From Bemisia tabaci (taxonomy: Eukaryota > Arthropoda > Insecta > Hemiptera > Aleyrodidae), in contig NC_092800.1 of assembly GCF_918797505.1 (NCBI RefSeq), positions 2,914,001-2,978,000 of the forward strand: a DNA stretch of 64,000 bases, in the 5' to 3' direction. Positions 39,135-50,349 of this stretch are shown piece after piece. Below the pieces are notes generated by a model. It did no database searches. It was not told the origin of the DNA and saw only the letters and a program-made list of their open reading frames with translations. Positions within the stretch are counted from its first letter, which is position 1, and each line of letters starts with the position of its first letter. The position numbers and the translations under genes were made by a program.

Positions 39135-39980
39135 CGGGGCCGGATTTACTTACTTGTCGCCCATGGGCCGCCTGTATTTTGCCGCCCCCTTCTCATTCGT
39201 TTTGAAACATCAATAAGAACCATCAGGTGAACATGCCGGAGGGAAAGAAGCATATAAGACGCGTTTACTCGCGTTGGTCACATTTTTTGCGATAGCCCTG
39301 TCAACACTATTAGCAAAAGTTCACGGAACTTGGCGCGAAAGTTAAGTTCCGTGAACCTATCTCTGTATGGACAAGGCCATCCATTTATAAGAGATGAACC
39401 AAAAAATTACGAAAGAACAAACATAAATGTGGTTTAATAATTTTAACTTCTGCCGCCGCGCCGCGCCGCGCTGACCGCACTGTGTTTGACGCAATGCGTG
39501 CGTGAAGTATTCCTACAGTCTTATTACATGCGCTATGCGTTTCGGGCCGACCGCTGCTGCACGCACTGTGTTTGACGCAATGCGTGAAGTATTCATGCAG
39601 TCTTGTAGGCGCTAATATGTGTTACATGCCAACCGCGCCGCGCCGAGGCGAGGGTTTCTCCTTTTCATCTCACGTTCTCGTCATCATTGCTCTCTGCGCC
39701 GCGCCGTTCTAGGCCAAATTCCGTTCGGTTTCTCTCTTAGTCTTAACTCGACTAATTAAAGGTGCTGTCTATTGTGTCACAGAAGGACGACAAAATTAGA
39801 GATATATACTCTCAGGAAATGAGATATTTTGTCACCTTTTCTCGTTCGCAATTTTTTTTTCTGAATCCGACTTTGCCTCATTTTGCGATTTTTACATTTG
39901 AAAAAATTTCAAAATTTGCCGCCCCCTAAATTTGCCGCCGTGACCGCGGCCCATGTGGCCAGCCCTTTAATCCGGCCCTG
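39135..39980. mobile_element. CAGGGCCGGATT-type hAT element, 8-bp TSD
   Basis: The left end CGGGGCCGGATTTACTTACT and right end TTAATCCGGCCCTG are inverted. CTTGTCTG flanks both sides (39127-39134 and 39981-39988). It is 846 bp, with no transposase. GCCCATGGGCCGCCTGTATT near the left end pairs with GGCCCATGTGGCC at the right. Two units of the GCGCAATGCGTGAAGTATTC repeat lie inside (39470-39650). Confidence 0.9.
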
Positions 39981-39988
39981 CTTGTCTG

Positions 39989-40640
39989 GGGATCCATCCT
40001 CCTGTAATATCTGCACGAAATGCGATGGATTTATCACAATATTGGAAAGACTGATCGGCTGAATAAAAAATCACAGTCGATATCATCAATAAATTACTAT
40101 GCCTCTTGCTGCTTCCGACGTCATAAATTCTCGGATCCTGTAGAAAGTTGGTCCCGGACGAAAGTAGACACGCGTGTTAATCATAGAGTTGAAATTCTGA
40201 TGTTTCAAGCCAATGATTATTATTTTCTGTGCATATTCCAAGCGTTCAGAGCTCGGTCCATGACTCTACGATCCGCCCACGCGACCTCCTAGGTTGCCAA
40301 GTTTTGCGATAAAATGTGGATATTTTACACTGGTTTAAAAGGGGAAATGTGCTGATTTTTCAGGCTCATTTGGCAGCGACGGCGACTTCGTAACACGCCG
40401 TGGACATCTTGATTAACAAACTCTGAGACTGTGACGCGAGGTTATGCAAATTTTGAGGGAAAAAACAACACCCACGCATGAAGCTTCAATTGATGACGAT
40501 GATGCGCTGCGAGCTTTACGCGTAAAAATGACGTATGTTTAACATATTTTAAAAGGGGCCTCTATCATTTTGGCATCGAGACATTCTTTCTCGGCGGAAA
40601 TTGCTGTTCTATTCTGGATGATATGGGTATCCGTAAACAG
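39989..40640. other. No recognisable gene
   Basis: A 90-codon frame (40020-40292) has no support. No repeat termini seen. Confidence 0.35.
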
Positions 40641-40649
40641 CGGGACCTG

Positions 40650-40925
40650 CAGGCTGATTGTTGAAATTGATAGACAAAGCTATAGACAAAGGAGACAACA
40701 GGAATATGGAGGGATCCTATTGGTGGAAGCGGGTGGTTGCGATGGACATATGAGGTAGGTAATAGACTAACCAACGGCAACCCACGAGAGATCTTATGGT
40801 TCGTCCATCATTTACCTCCCTAGTCTATAAGAACCACCCGTTTCAACCAATAGTATTGCTCCATATTTCCTATGTCTTCTTTTTCTATTGCTTTGTCTAT
40901 CAATTTCAACAATCAGCTCGCAGCT
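40650..40925. mobile_element. TGATAGACAAAG-family element, intact reference
   Basis: CAGGCTGATTGTTGAAATTG at left and CAATTTCAACAATCAGCTCG at right. The arms hold CTATTGGTGGAAGCGGGTGG and CCACCCGTTTCAACCAATAG. No coding capacity. Confidence 0.8.
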
Positions 40926-41028
40926 ATGCTAGTCTCGCGTAAAAGGAATAAAGCCGTAAGTTAATGAACGTAGCATTTGCTATGGTGAATACTCATTTGC
41001 AATTAAACATTTTCCCTCGAGGATGATA

Positions 41029-41260
41029 CGAGAGGCTTGGTGGACAGGGCGCATAACTGCACTTTTTGAAAATATTGAGATATTCATGAACTCAACTAAC
41101 TCTAGTATAAAAGTATGTTCTGTGAAAAATTCACAACTGAAATTCAACTTTAAAGCATCAAAAAGTGCGTATAAACTTCTTCTTCGCCCCAGGGCTCCAT
41201 GCAATTTTTAAACTTTAAACAAGTTTCTTTTATAATGACATATATTGCGCCCTTCATGTG
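41029..41260. mobile_element. GAGGGGCTTGGAGGACAAGG-family, diverged
   Basis: GAGAGGCTTGGTGGACAGGG with the family interior CATCAAAAAGTGCG and a right arm fading near TTGCGCCCTTCATG. Confidence 0.5.
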
Positions 41261-41539
41261 TACTAACGGTGTGTTAAATTTTACATAAAACTTTCTGGAA
41301 TTCTCGGGCAAAAATATTTGCAAGTTCTCTTGCGATGAAATCCAAACAGTTGACCCCAAGTACATTTTGCCGCGTTCGAATGTCTACGAAGCCATGCGAC
41401 AAACGGAATCTCTTTGGAAAGATATTACGGAAAAAGCAGTCTCATAGCATACGGTATGAATAACGCCGTATGAATGCAATGAGTGACACATTTTGCTATC
41501 GCAAGCGAAAAAAATTAAATGCGCTGCCGCTTTTTTAGT

Positions 41540-41625
41540 AGCCACGTGCGGATGCAACTATTCGTGTTCTCGGGATAGCCGTGTTGCATACACAAAAAAT
41601 TGCAGGCGCTCTGGTTTTCCTAGGC
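41540..41625 (+). pseudogene. Decayed DGCPYC module
   Basis: GCAACTATTCGTGTTCTCGG and GCCGTGTTGCATACACAAAA align with the module at 57060 and 60930, but a stop falls inside the motif. Confidence 0.35.
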
Positions 41626-41972
41626 ATGATATATGGCTCAATTCTTAAGGGATTCATACGTTGCGTTCACAATCGTGTTACCCATATCATCCTCAAAATT
41701 CGGACGAGTCATGTAGCTTCATAGTGGCGTTTCAAAATTATGAAAATGTTCCACTAAAAACATGTCCACTAAGTCATTGCGGTTGTCAGTAACGCAAATT
41801 ACAACTATAACATTTCCGGAATTTGCACAATTTTGCAACGCTGCCGTGATGATACGCGATTCATCCGGATTTCAAGGATTTCACGAAGGCTCTGCTGATT
41901 TACTAATCGTGATTTTTTAGCCATTTTCTACAAGAAACTTGCACAGGACATACAAAGGGAGGGTCTCTCTTC

Positions 41973-42222
41973 CTGCCGTGCGGAGGAAGAACTTCGTAAG
42001 AACATTCGAGAGTTTCCAAATTTCCCCGGATAAAACAAGCATTTTGGACGAAATTCATGCACATTTTTCCTTGAAATTTTCAGATATTTTAGATTAAAGT
42101 GCTCACAAAATAGTCTGGAAAATTTGAAGAAAAATAATGACAACTTCCCCAATAAATTCGTATTTCATTAGATGAAAGGCGACGCCTGAGGGTTCATGCG
42201 GCGTTTTTCCTTAGTACGGCAT
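41973..42222. mobile_element. CTGCCG-family MITE
   Basis: CTGCCGTGCGGAGGAAGAAC to TTTTTCCTTAGTACGGCAT. No matching flank, so the duplication is lost or mutated. Confidence 0.8.
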
Positions 42223-42329
42223 AACCGTTGGCGACGTTTCACTACGGCCTCGAAAAGCAGAGCTTTTGATAAGCTCGGTTTTATAAAAAGCATAAATCCT
42301 CGGGATGCGGTGCCCGATTCCTTTTGAGC

Positions 42330-42870
42330 GAGCGTCGCACGGTGGATCGAGTCAATTAGAGAGGTAGGACATTAAATTTTTGACTAAAACCGCAAATTTT
42401 GATGTTTATTCCGTCATATTTTAAATTTCAATGTGCGTTTTAGGCAGAAAATTTTACGAGGAAACCAATGAAACCACTTTCAGAGCCTCTAAGTTTTGTA
42501 TAAACGGAGTTATAAGCGTCTTAAGTTTCCAAAGTTTGTCCGACCTCTCCTACTCTGCCGTACGAGGAAAGAACGCCGTATGTACATTCGAGAGTTGCCA
42601 TATTGTCCCGGATAAAAACATGTAGTTTCGAAGAAAATCATGCTTTTTTTTCCTTTAAAAGTCTCAGACGCTTTAGATAAAATTGCGAACAAAATTGTCT
42701 GAAAAATTGGGGGGAAATATTCACAATTGTTCTAAATAAATTATGTTTTTATTCACTTACTTTTCTTCCTTTTATGTTTTTATTTAAGAAAATATGGCAA
42801 CGTCGGAGGGTTCATACGGCGTTCTTCCTTAGCACGGCAGTATTGACTCTATCCACTGTGCGCGGCGTTC
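42330..42870. mobile_element. GAGGTCGGACATGAAAT-family repeat split by a MITE
   Basis: The left part GAGAGGTAGGACATTAAATT to TGTCCGACCTCTCCTACT (42350-42554) and right part TTGACTCTATCCACTGTGCG (42843-42862) rejoin as the uninterrupted copy at 27718-27950. The MITE at 42555-42840 is in between. Confidence 0.75.
42555..42840. mobile_element. CTGCCG-family MITE, nested
   Basis: CTGCCGTACGAGGAAAGAAC to GTTCTTCCTTAGCACGGCAG, 286 bp. Flanks TACT and TATT agree at 3 of 4 bases. Confidence 0.85.
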
Positions 42871-42879
42871 CGGCGTCAA

Positions 42880-43609
42880 GTGCAGCCTAATAGAAAATTA
42901 AATGGAAGGCATCGCATTTGAGCGGAGGTAGCAGGAGACGACCTGAGCAGGTAATTTTTTCGATGGGTAATTTATGGTGTTGACTCAAGGAGCGACGCGC
43001 AGGCCGACCGCCCGGCTATCATAATTTAATCAGAGGGGATGCCGATGCCGACCCGCCAACCGAAGGTGAACCCACCTTCAGATGAGCCCCAGAACACGTA
43101 TGTGTTTATACATCCCAGGGCTCATCGATTAAGGGATGCATCTTCTTTGCTTTAAGGGATGCGCATTCAAGTTGTCCGGCGACAGGTTCCCTTCCTTTTT
43201 AGCTCCGAAGTCTCGTGTGTCGAACAAATTGTGCGCCTTGTTTCAGAACAGCGTAGAGGCTATGGGATTCTTCTTGGAGATGCGCGGTTTTTTACCCTAG
43301 CCTAGCGGATTGTGCTTTTTCGGTTGCAAAAGGGATCCTGCCGCTGTTTTTTTTAACTCTGAGTGTCACGCCTCGACCGCTCTCCTCGTGTTAGGAATAT
43401 GAAATTTTTGGGGTTGACTTGAACGGAATTGCAATATAAGGGTTTTATGCATCAATGAAGGCTATAGAAATGAGTGGAATACGGATTTGGGGTCGCTAAA
43501 AAATCGCGAGAATTTCACCCCGGAATCTTTCTAAAAACCGGTAAAATTCCCAAAATTTGCACGCATGACGGGCATGAGCAGGAAACCTTCCAGACGAAGA
43601 GTTAACATT
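42880..43609. other. No recognisable feature
   Basis: Unique-looking, moderately GC-rich sequence. TGAGCCCCAGAACACG ... CCAGGGCTCATC hints at a short hairpin (43084-43126). Confidence 0.35.
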
Positions 43610-43800
43610 TTGGAGATCCTCTTCAAAATTTTACGTACAACATGATTCGCGCAACGGAAATTACTGACATTATCTCCCATCTGAGATATCAACGTTTATA
43701 TTTAGCACTGGTTACAAAAAAATTTTATTTTTCACGCACATGAAAAACCAGAGTTTACTTGTATCAAATCATGGGCTGCAAAAGTTATGGCAGGCTAACA
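43610..43800. repeat. GACAAGGTACGAATT-family fragment
   Basis: AAAATTTTACGTACAACATG, CGCAACGGAAATTACTGACA and the interior words match the arms at 44.2-45.4 kb. Confidence 0.5.
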
Positions 43801-43970
43801 TTGAGTTTGTGATTTAACTCAAGTAGACAATGAAGGTTGCTTTTATAAGCGGGAAATTTGGATTTATGCATCGAAAAATATTAATATCTTTGCCAGGAGC
43901 TCCTTTCAGTAATTTTTGTACTAATAGTCTTCTACGTGAAATTTCGACGGGAAAGTATGTATCATACTTT

Positions 43971-44114
43971 GACTGCAATTTGCAACAAGGAACTAAAATT
44001 CATGGCTCATACTTAAAAATACTCCTCTGCATGGGGCAATTAAAGGCACATATCTTGTTTCTAAAATGAGTCTGAGATAAATTTTAGTTTTTCATTGCAA
44101 AATTTAGTCCAGCT
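43971..44114. mobile_element. TTTTGCAATAAGGAAC-family MITE
   Basis: TGACTGCAATTTGCAACAAG at left and CATTGCAAAATTTAGTCCA at right. Confidence 0.65.
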
Positions 44115-44221
44115 CTTAAATTCGTACTTTTTCTCGAGATCTGTTATTATTACACATTGTAATTCTTAGTTCCTAACTTCTCGTCCAGTAGTCCATTGAA
44201 AACAGGGGGAGAAAAATCCAG

Positions 44222-44585
44222 AATGGACCATTAAACAAGGTACGAAGTTAAGCATTCCGATAGCAAAAATTTCACGTACAACACGATTTGCGCAACTAAA
44301 ATTACTGAAATCAACTCCTAACCAAAATATTAACGTTTTTTGTGCATAAATTCAAACCTGCTGCTCACGAAAATGCAATGGCCTAAAAACTTCGGGATAC
44401 GAAAACTTCGGGTCCCACGTACGAAGTTTTTCCCTATGTATAAGGCACGATTTGACTCACGTGGAGTTTCTTGCAAGGACCGGGCAATTCAAATTTTCCG
44501 CAATCAATGTTGTGTAAAAACTTTATTATCTTAGTTAGGAGTTGATTTCAGTAATTTTCGATGCAATAATCGTGTTCCGCGTGAA
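44222..44585. mobile_element. GACAAGGTACGAATT-family element
   Basis: AATGGACCATTAAACAAGGT at left; the right arm has GGAGTTGATTTCAGTAATTT and GTGTTCCGCGTGAAATTTGA. The arms are inverted around a centre near 44400. Confidence 0.6.
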
Positions 44586-44586
44586 A

Positions 44587-44808
44587 TTTGAAGTATTTCC
44601 ATCAAAGAGAACTATGTGCAGGTGGGAAAGATAGGGTCTGCTCGTTAGTGCTCGGGCCATAAGAATGGATGGGAAATATAAAGCGACAGTGACGAAGCCG
44701 TCTTCACGGCTCCTCGTAGTGATCATTAACTCATGAGCCCTGTTCACAACGCTCTAGATACATGCCCGTGGCTCATGGGTGCCGCATTCAATTGGCTCAC
44801 AATGGACC
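44587..44808. mobile_element. GGACGTATTTCT-family element, truncated
   Basis: GAAGTATTTCCATCAAAGAG to CCGTGGCTCATGGGTGCCGC. The interior is inverted relative to 45366-45605 (GTGACGAAGCCGTCTTCACG against GACGACGGCTTCGTCACTGT). Confidence 0.6.
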
Positions 44809-45358
44809 ACTAGACAAGGTACGAATTTCAGCATTCTGATACATGTTTCTTAACCAAAATTTTACGTAGAATACGATACGCACAACAAAAATTACCGAAA
44901 TTAACTCCTTACGAAGATATTTAATGATTCTTAATGCGTGAATTCAAACCACCCGCTCATGAAAACTCAATGGTCTACGTGATTCACATCGCGCGCTAAA
45001 CGTTATCATGACAGTCTCTGCGATATAAAAATCTGGCAACCTCAATCTTGACGCTTTGGCTCAGTTATAGCAAATTGCTAATAGTTTGAACAACACATGA
45101 TGGAAAATGAACATTGCTCGATTGAGAAGCTTGCTGAAACCGTTGTAGTGCGCGATTTGACTCACGTAGAGCTTTGAGTTTCTTGTGAGCGGGCAGTTCA
45201 AATTCCTCGTAACCAATGAGAAATAAAAACGTTAATATCTTCGTTAGGAGTTGGTTTCCGTAATTTTCGTTGTGTGAATCGTTTTTTACGTGAAATTCTG
45301 GTTAAGAAACATGTATCAGATCGCTTAAATTCGTACCTTGTCTAGTGGTCCATTCCGT
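44803..45358. mobile_element. GACAAGGTACGAATT-family element, full length
   Basis: AATGGACCACTAGACAAGGT at left and ACCTTGTCTAGTGGTCCATT at right. The arms are about 200 bp each (44803-45010 and 45148-45358), with AATTTTACGTAGAATACGAT / ATCGTTTTTTACGTGAAATT partners. Non-coding centre. Confidence 0.85.
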
Positions 45359-45365
45359 TTGCTGA

Positions 45366-45605
45366 ATTGGAAAAAGGGATTTTACGTTCTGTCAAACGGA
45401 ACTATGTGCAAAGTGTATGAGCCATGGACATGTGCCTAGAGCGTTGTGAACAGGGCTCATGAGTTAATGACCACCACGAGGAGCCGACGACGGCTTCGTC
45501 ACTGTCGCTTCATATTTCCCATTCATTCTTATGGCCCGAGTACTTACGAGCACACCCCATCTTTCCCACCTACACACAGTTCTGTTCGATAGAAATACGT
45601 CCAAT
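45366..45605. mobile_element. GGACGTATTTCT-family element, truncated
   Basis: CTGAATTGGAAAAAGGGATT to GATAGAAATACGTCCAATTT, with GAGCACACCCCATCTTTCCC. The left GGACGT end is missing. Confidence 0.65.
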
Positions 45606-45639
45606 TTTGCTTTTGGAACATGTTGTAGAATGCTTAAGT

Positions 45640-46255
45640 TGCTTAATGCTTAAGTTCGTACCTTGTCTATTGGTTCATCGGAGTGAGCTCCACATGCTAG
45701 AAATCGACACCGGACTTGAAGTTCCTGGGCACATGCACAGTCGAGGGCGTCAACCCTTGAAACGACGACCCCTCCGTGGAGAAAAAAACAATTGAGAAGG
45801 AAGAAACTTACGCGAAACGTGGCGGAGGTATGGAAGTAATCACACACAAAATCACCGGGAGTCGGGACGGACACGCACGTCTGGGAGGACAGGAAAAAAT
45901 CCGTGGCTACGACGCCGATTACGCGAGAGGGACTATTAAAACTCATAACTGTTATCTTTGTTCATTAATTCCCTCACTTGAGAGGGGCCAGGCCCGTGTC
46001 CCTTTGTACCTCCAATTCCTCCGTAATTGACGTGGGTGGCCGCTCCTTGTCTTGGCTCCTTCTTCTGTCCTCCTTCCGCGCCGGCCAATCCGTCCCCGCG
46101 ACCTCTCGTCTCCAACCTGTCCGTATCCCATCATTGCCACATCATTCCGCCCCCGAAAATAGGTCAACCATCCCAAGGGGTTGCTCCAGACCTTCCCGCA
46201 CTGCCTATCGGCAGGATATCTACTAGTCCGGAATTTCCGGAAAGTCCGGAAATAG
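45640..46255. other. No recognisable gene; family stub at the start
   Basis: AAGTTCGTACCTTGTCTATT (45651-45670) is the end of a GACAAGGTACGAATT element. The GC-rich remainder has frames open on several strands, which is compositional. None shows a domain or splice-bounded exon. Confidence 0.35.
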
Positions 46256-46261
46256 TACTGC

Positions 46262-46697
46262 ACAGAAAAAAAAATCTCGGTGTTTTTACTAAGAAAAGGG
46301 TAAAATTACCAAGAATTCAGAGTTCTATTTGATCCCAATTTTTTCTCGGTAAAATTACCATTTATGGAATTGATAATTTTACCGAGAAATCTCGGTAAAA
46401 TTATTGAACTTTCTCGGTAATTTTACTGGACCTTGGTAAAAACGCCAATATTTTTTATCGACTGTGGTAGAATTACCGAGATAAAATGGCAAAGTTACTG
46501 GGAATTGATTACCAATAAAAGTGGTATTCATACCTGAAAAACAGTAAATATACCGGGTTTTAGGCAAGCTTACCGGTCTGTCTTGTTAAAATTACCAATA
46601 ATTGGTAAAAAAGTAAAATAAAAAATATTGGTAAAATATGAGATAGTAAAGGTACCAACGGACCGTGGTAAAATCGTCGAGAATTTTTTTTCAGTGT
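46262..46697. mobile_element. GGTAAAATTACC-rich element with CACTGAAAAAAA ends
   Basis: CACAGAAAAAAAAATCTCGG at left and GAGAATTTTTTTTCAGTGTG at right. The interior holds more than a dozen GGTAAAATTACC-like words in both orientations. The reverse copy is 51177-51590. Confidence 0.75.
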
Positions 46698-46719
46698 GAT
46701 TTTTCTACGGCGCATACTG

Positions 46720-46965
46720 GACCGGGTCAATAGGAGAAGTCGGATAAACTTTGGGAACTTTAAAAGCTTATAACTCCGTTTATACAGAGCTTTGAGGTTC
46801 TGAAAGTGGTTCCATTGGTTTCCTCGTGAAATTTTCTCCCAGAGGCTTCCCTTAAAATTTAATACGTGACGAAATCAATATCAAAATTTGCAGTTTTGGT
46901 AAAAAAATTTCATGTCCGACCTCTCTCATTGACTCGATCCACTATGCGGCGGTCCGGAAGTGCTG
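46720..46965. mobile_element. GAGGTCGGACATGAAAT-family repeat, reverse
   Basis: AAGTCGGATAAACTTTGGGA to TTCATGTCCGACCTCTCTCA and ACTCGATCCACTATGCGGCG. Reverse of 27718-27950. Confidence 0.7.
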
Positions 46966-47466
46966 AACAAGTGCGGGACTTCCGCAAGAAGGTCCAGAAT
47001 TTCCTTCTGCATATCACGCGTGTTTTTTAATAGCCTAGAAAGTATGCAATCCCCCGCGTGTTGATTCTCAAAGTAGTATTTGCCTGTAGGATCACAACTG
47101 TATAGTTAGTTAATCTTCAAGCTACAAGCTTGAAGCTTCGATGAAATTTTGTGGCCACGTCAGTTTTGTCGCAATTCGAGAACGAAAGTTCCAAATTTTC
47201 GACATTTTTCGAATTTCGTCAAAGAGAAGTACTGAAAAATACTGCATTTAGAAGTTGAGGAGGTACTGACTTTCTCGGGAATGTACTGAAAAAGTACTGA
47301 TTTTTGGCCAGCCTCTTTTAGTAGACGCTGATGAGATGGTGCACTGTGTGACAAGTGAAAGGAAAGTTAGCGTGCCTTCATAATTTTGGGTATGCAGGAG
47401 GGACATCTGTGGAGCAAGAATTGTTGTATCCCAATGTTGGTATTATCACATTTGCCAGGGGTACAG
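46966..47466. other. No recognisable feature
   Basis: AGTACTGAAAAATACTG words recur three times (47230-47305). Otherwise unique-looking. Confidence 0.35.
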
Positions 47467-47600
47467 ATTGGACTGCGTTTTGCAATAAAGAAGTACAGTT
47501 TCTGGCTCATAGATATGCTGCATAAGGAAGCTAATGGAGCATATCTTGTTTCTAAAATGAAGCCAGATATGGTAGTTCCTAATTGCAAAATGTAACCCAA
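47467..47600. mobile_element. TTTTGCAATAAGGAAC-family MITE
   Basis: TTGGACTGCGTTTTGCAATA at left and CCTAATTGCAAAATGTAACC at right. Confidence 0.7.
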
Positions 47601-48641
47601 ATCGTGAGAGTGCCCTACAAATAATTTTGAAGGCTGAAAGATTTTTCCTTGCAGTGGAAACAAAGAGACTTGTAAAACTGTTTTTTTTGCATTTATATTA
47701 TTATTAGAATTCTGTAATTAAATATTAAATTTTAATAGAGAATTAGACCCATCAAACTCACTTTATTCTAATTTGTGCCAAGCAGCTACGTAGCAACTCA
47801 TGTGTCAGAGCCTGATCCTGTTACTTCTCCTTTCGGTATCCAAGAAGTTAAGTTTGAACTGCAGTCAGGTATTAAAGGAATGGACCACCAGACAAAGTAC
47901 GAATTTATCAATTCTGATACATGTTTCTAAATAAAAATTTCACGCATAAAGTTTCAAAAGGAATTCAAGACCTGCATTCGTAGTATCCATGGCTCGCGAC
48001 CAAAAATTCGAGCTTATGGTTTAAGAATCCGGGCATTAACCTAACTTGCGACCTGTCCTTCTTTACAAAAACTCGCCTAGCAAAGTTCCCAGCCCGACAT
48101 TCATCAGCCATCAAAGGAGAATGTTATTTGATTTTTTGTTCCAAGAAGCTGTTCATCAACCACCATTAGGCAAAAAAAGCGTTAAGCTCCAAATTTTACT
48201 TTTCCTTCCCTCGATTACATTGCTAAGATTGTTAATGTAGGGTCTTCGATGGCCAAAGTGCGAAACCACGTATACTCATTGCGGTGTTTCAAAATGCCCG
48301 CTCCTGTTTTATCTCTTTAAAGAGAGATAAGCCAACTTTATAACTTGAAATTTTTGCAGAATATTCTGTTATAGAGAGTTTGCAGATGTCTGAAATTCCG
48401 TAAATTTCATCTTTAAAGCAATACTGCTAGAAAAACTGAGTACGAGGAAATCCTTGGGCTCTAAATTCGACAATTATTGGAGGAAATATGACAAAATAAC
48501 CTAATCTGCTAAAATGCATGTGTTCAAGTGGAAAATGCCGCCAGATGACAACATGAGTTGGCAAATTTTCTCACTTTTAAATATATTTTCCCCCAAAGGC
48601 CCATGTCAGAAAAAAAGTATGAAAAATACTGCGAACTCAGC
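47601..48641. other. Mostly unfeatured; two repeat fragments
   Basis: A GACAAGGTACGAATT fragment lies at 47880-47955 (GACCACCAGACAAAGTACGA). A reverse motif fragment with HRNEYTWFRTLAIE (minus) is at about 48250-48300. No gene supported. Confidence 0.4.
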
Positions 48642-49549
48642 CAGGGCCGGATTTACCTACTTGCCGCCCATGGGCCGCCTGTATTTTGCCGTCCCCTTCT
48701 CATTCGTTTTGAAACATCAATAAAAACCATCAAATGAACGTGTCAACGGGGAAGGGGTGCTTAAGACAGGTTTACCCGTGTTGGACACACTTTTTGCGAA
48801 AGCCCCGTCAACACTACTAGCAAAAGTTCACGAAACTTTGTGCGAAAGTTAAGTTTCGTAAACCTACCTCTGTGTGGACAAGGCCTTTCATTCATAAGAA
48901 ATGAACGAAAACATTATGAAAGAACAAACATAAATGTGGATTAATGATTTTAACTTCCGCCACCGCGCCGCGCCGCGCTAACCGCACCGTGTTTGGCGCA
49001 ATGCGTGAAGTATTCCGACAGTCTTGTAGGCGCTGTGAGTTTCACGCTGATCGCACTGTGTTTGGCACAATGCGCGAAGTATTCACGCAGTCTTGGAGGC
49101 GCTATCTATTTCACGCTGACCGCAATGACCGCTCTGTGTTTGATGCAATGTGTGAAGTATTCGTGCAGTCTTGTAGGCGCTAATATATGTTACATGCCAT
49201 GCCGATCGCCGCGCCGAGGGCTTCTCCTTTTCATCTCAAGTCCTCGTCCATCATTTCTCTCTTAGTCGCGCCGTTCCGGGCCAAATTGCGTGTTTTAAAT
49301 ATTTGGTTTCTCTCTTGACTTGAAGAATCAAAGGTGCTGTCTCTTGTATCTCTGATAGACGAAAAAATTAGAAATTATTATACTCTCAGGGAATGAGAGA
49401 TTTTGTCGTCCTCTCTCGTTTGTAATTTTTTTTTCTAAATCCGACTTTCTTTTTATACCTACATTTAAAAAAATTGCACAATTTGCCGCCCCTATAGATT
49501 TGCCGCCATGGGCCGCGGTCCATGTGGCCACCCTCTTGATCCGGCCCTG
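48642..49549. mobile_element. CAGGGCCGGATT-type hAT element, 8-bp TSD
   Basis: CAGGGCCGGATTTACCTACT at left and TTGATCCGGCCCTG at right; AACTCAGC flanks both sides (48634-48641 and 49550-49557). It is 908 bp and clearly related to 39135-39980 along most of its length. Three units of the GCGCAATGCGTGAAGTATTC repeat lie at 48970-49205, against two in the other copy. No transposase. Confidence 0.93.
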
Positions 49550-49557
49550 AACTCAGC

Positions 49558-50086
49558 ACATTGAGCACTCTCAGACGAAGCAATAAAATTTTTGCATGCG
49601 AATTCTCCATCGAAGAAAACAAATCAAGACGAATTACGTTGACAATTTTTCCACGGAAACCATGAAGTATGCCAGGAAGTCTGCAACGTTGCAAACGGAA
49701 ATACGTGGTTACGCACTGGGGCCATGAACATTCCCTGAGGAGGGAGCCCCCCGCACCCCCCTTTCCGAGGGATTCCCGAGGGAGGGGATTTTTGGGTGGA
49801 TCCGGCGGCCGTGTAGATAGTTCCCGTATCCCGGTGTCCCGGTGTCCGATTCTGCTCGAGAGCTGAGACGCGGAGCCGTCATAGCTGGCGTTTTTAATTA
49901 TTCCAAGTTTCGCTCAATTGAGAGTCCTCATTTCTGGAGCGATGCCAATTGCCCCTCCACCCCCCTCCTACCCACCCTCCTACCCCCCCCCCTCCCACCA
50001 CTCCGCGGCCACGTCACACCGGCTCTCGCGTTCTCTTCTCCCGATGCGGGTGTAATTCATTATGCTCCCACTTCCAGCTCGTATTA
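49558..50086. other. No recognisable gene; CNVANG motif remnant
   Basis: EVCNVANGNTWLRT is open at 49674-49716 (plus), with a 2-base shift relative to 32577-32759 upstream of it. The rest is G/C-rich unique sequence (C run near 49985-49995). Confidence 0.4.
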
Positions 50087-50339
50087 CTGCCGTGCTAAGG
50101 AAGAACGCCGTATGAACATTCGAGAGTTGCCAAATTTATCATGTTGAAACATGTATTTTTCACAACGTTCGTGCGTATTTTCCCTTGTAATTTTCTGATA
50201 TTTTAGATTAATTTGCGAATAAAATCGTCTGAGAATTTCGGAAGATAATCTTCAGAATTTTCCCAGAAAATTCTGTTTCTATCGGAGGAAACTTGGCAAC
50301 GTCTAAAGGCTCATACGGCGTTTTTCCTTGGCACGGTAC
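50087..50339. mobile_element. CTGCCG-family MITE
   Basis: CTGCCGTGCTAAGGAAGAAC to TTTTTCCTTGGCACGGTA. The right end is mutated and the flanks do not match. Confidence 0.85.
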
Positions 50340-50349
50340 TGTAGTCTCA

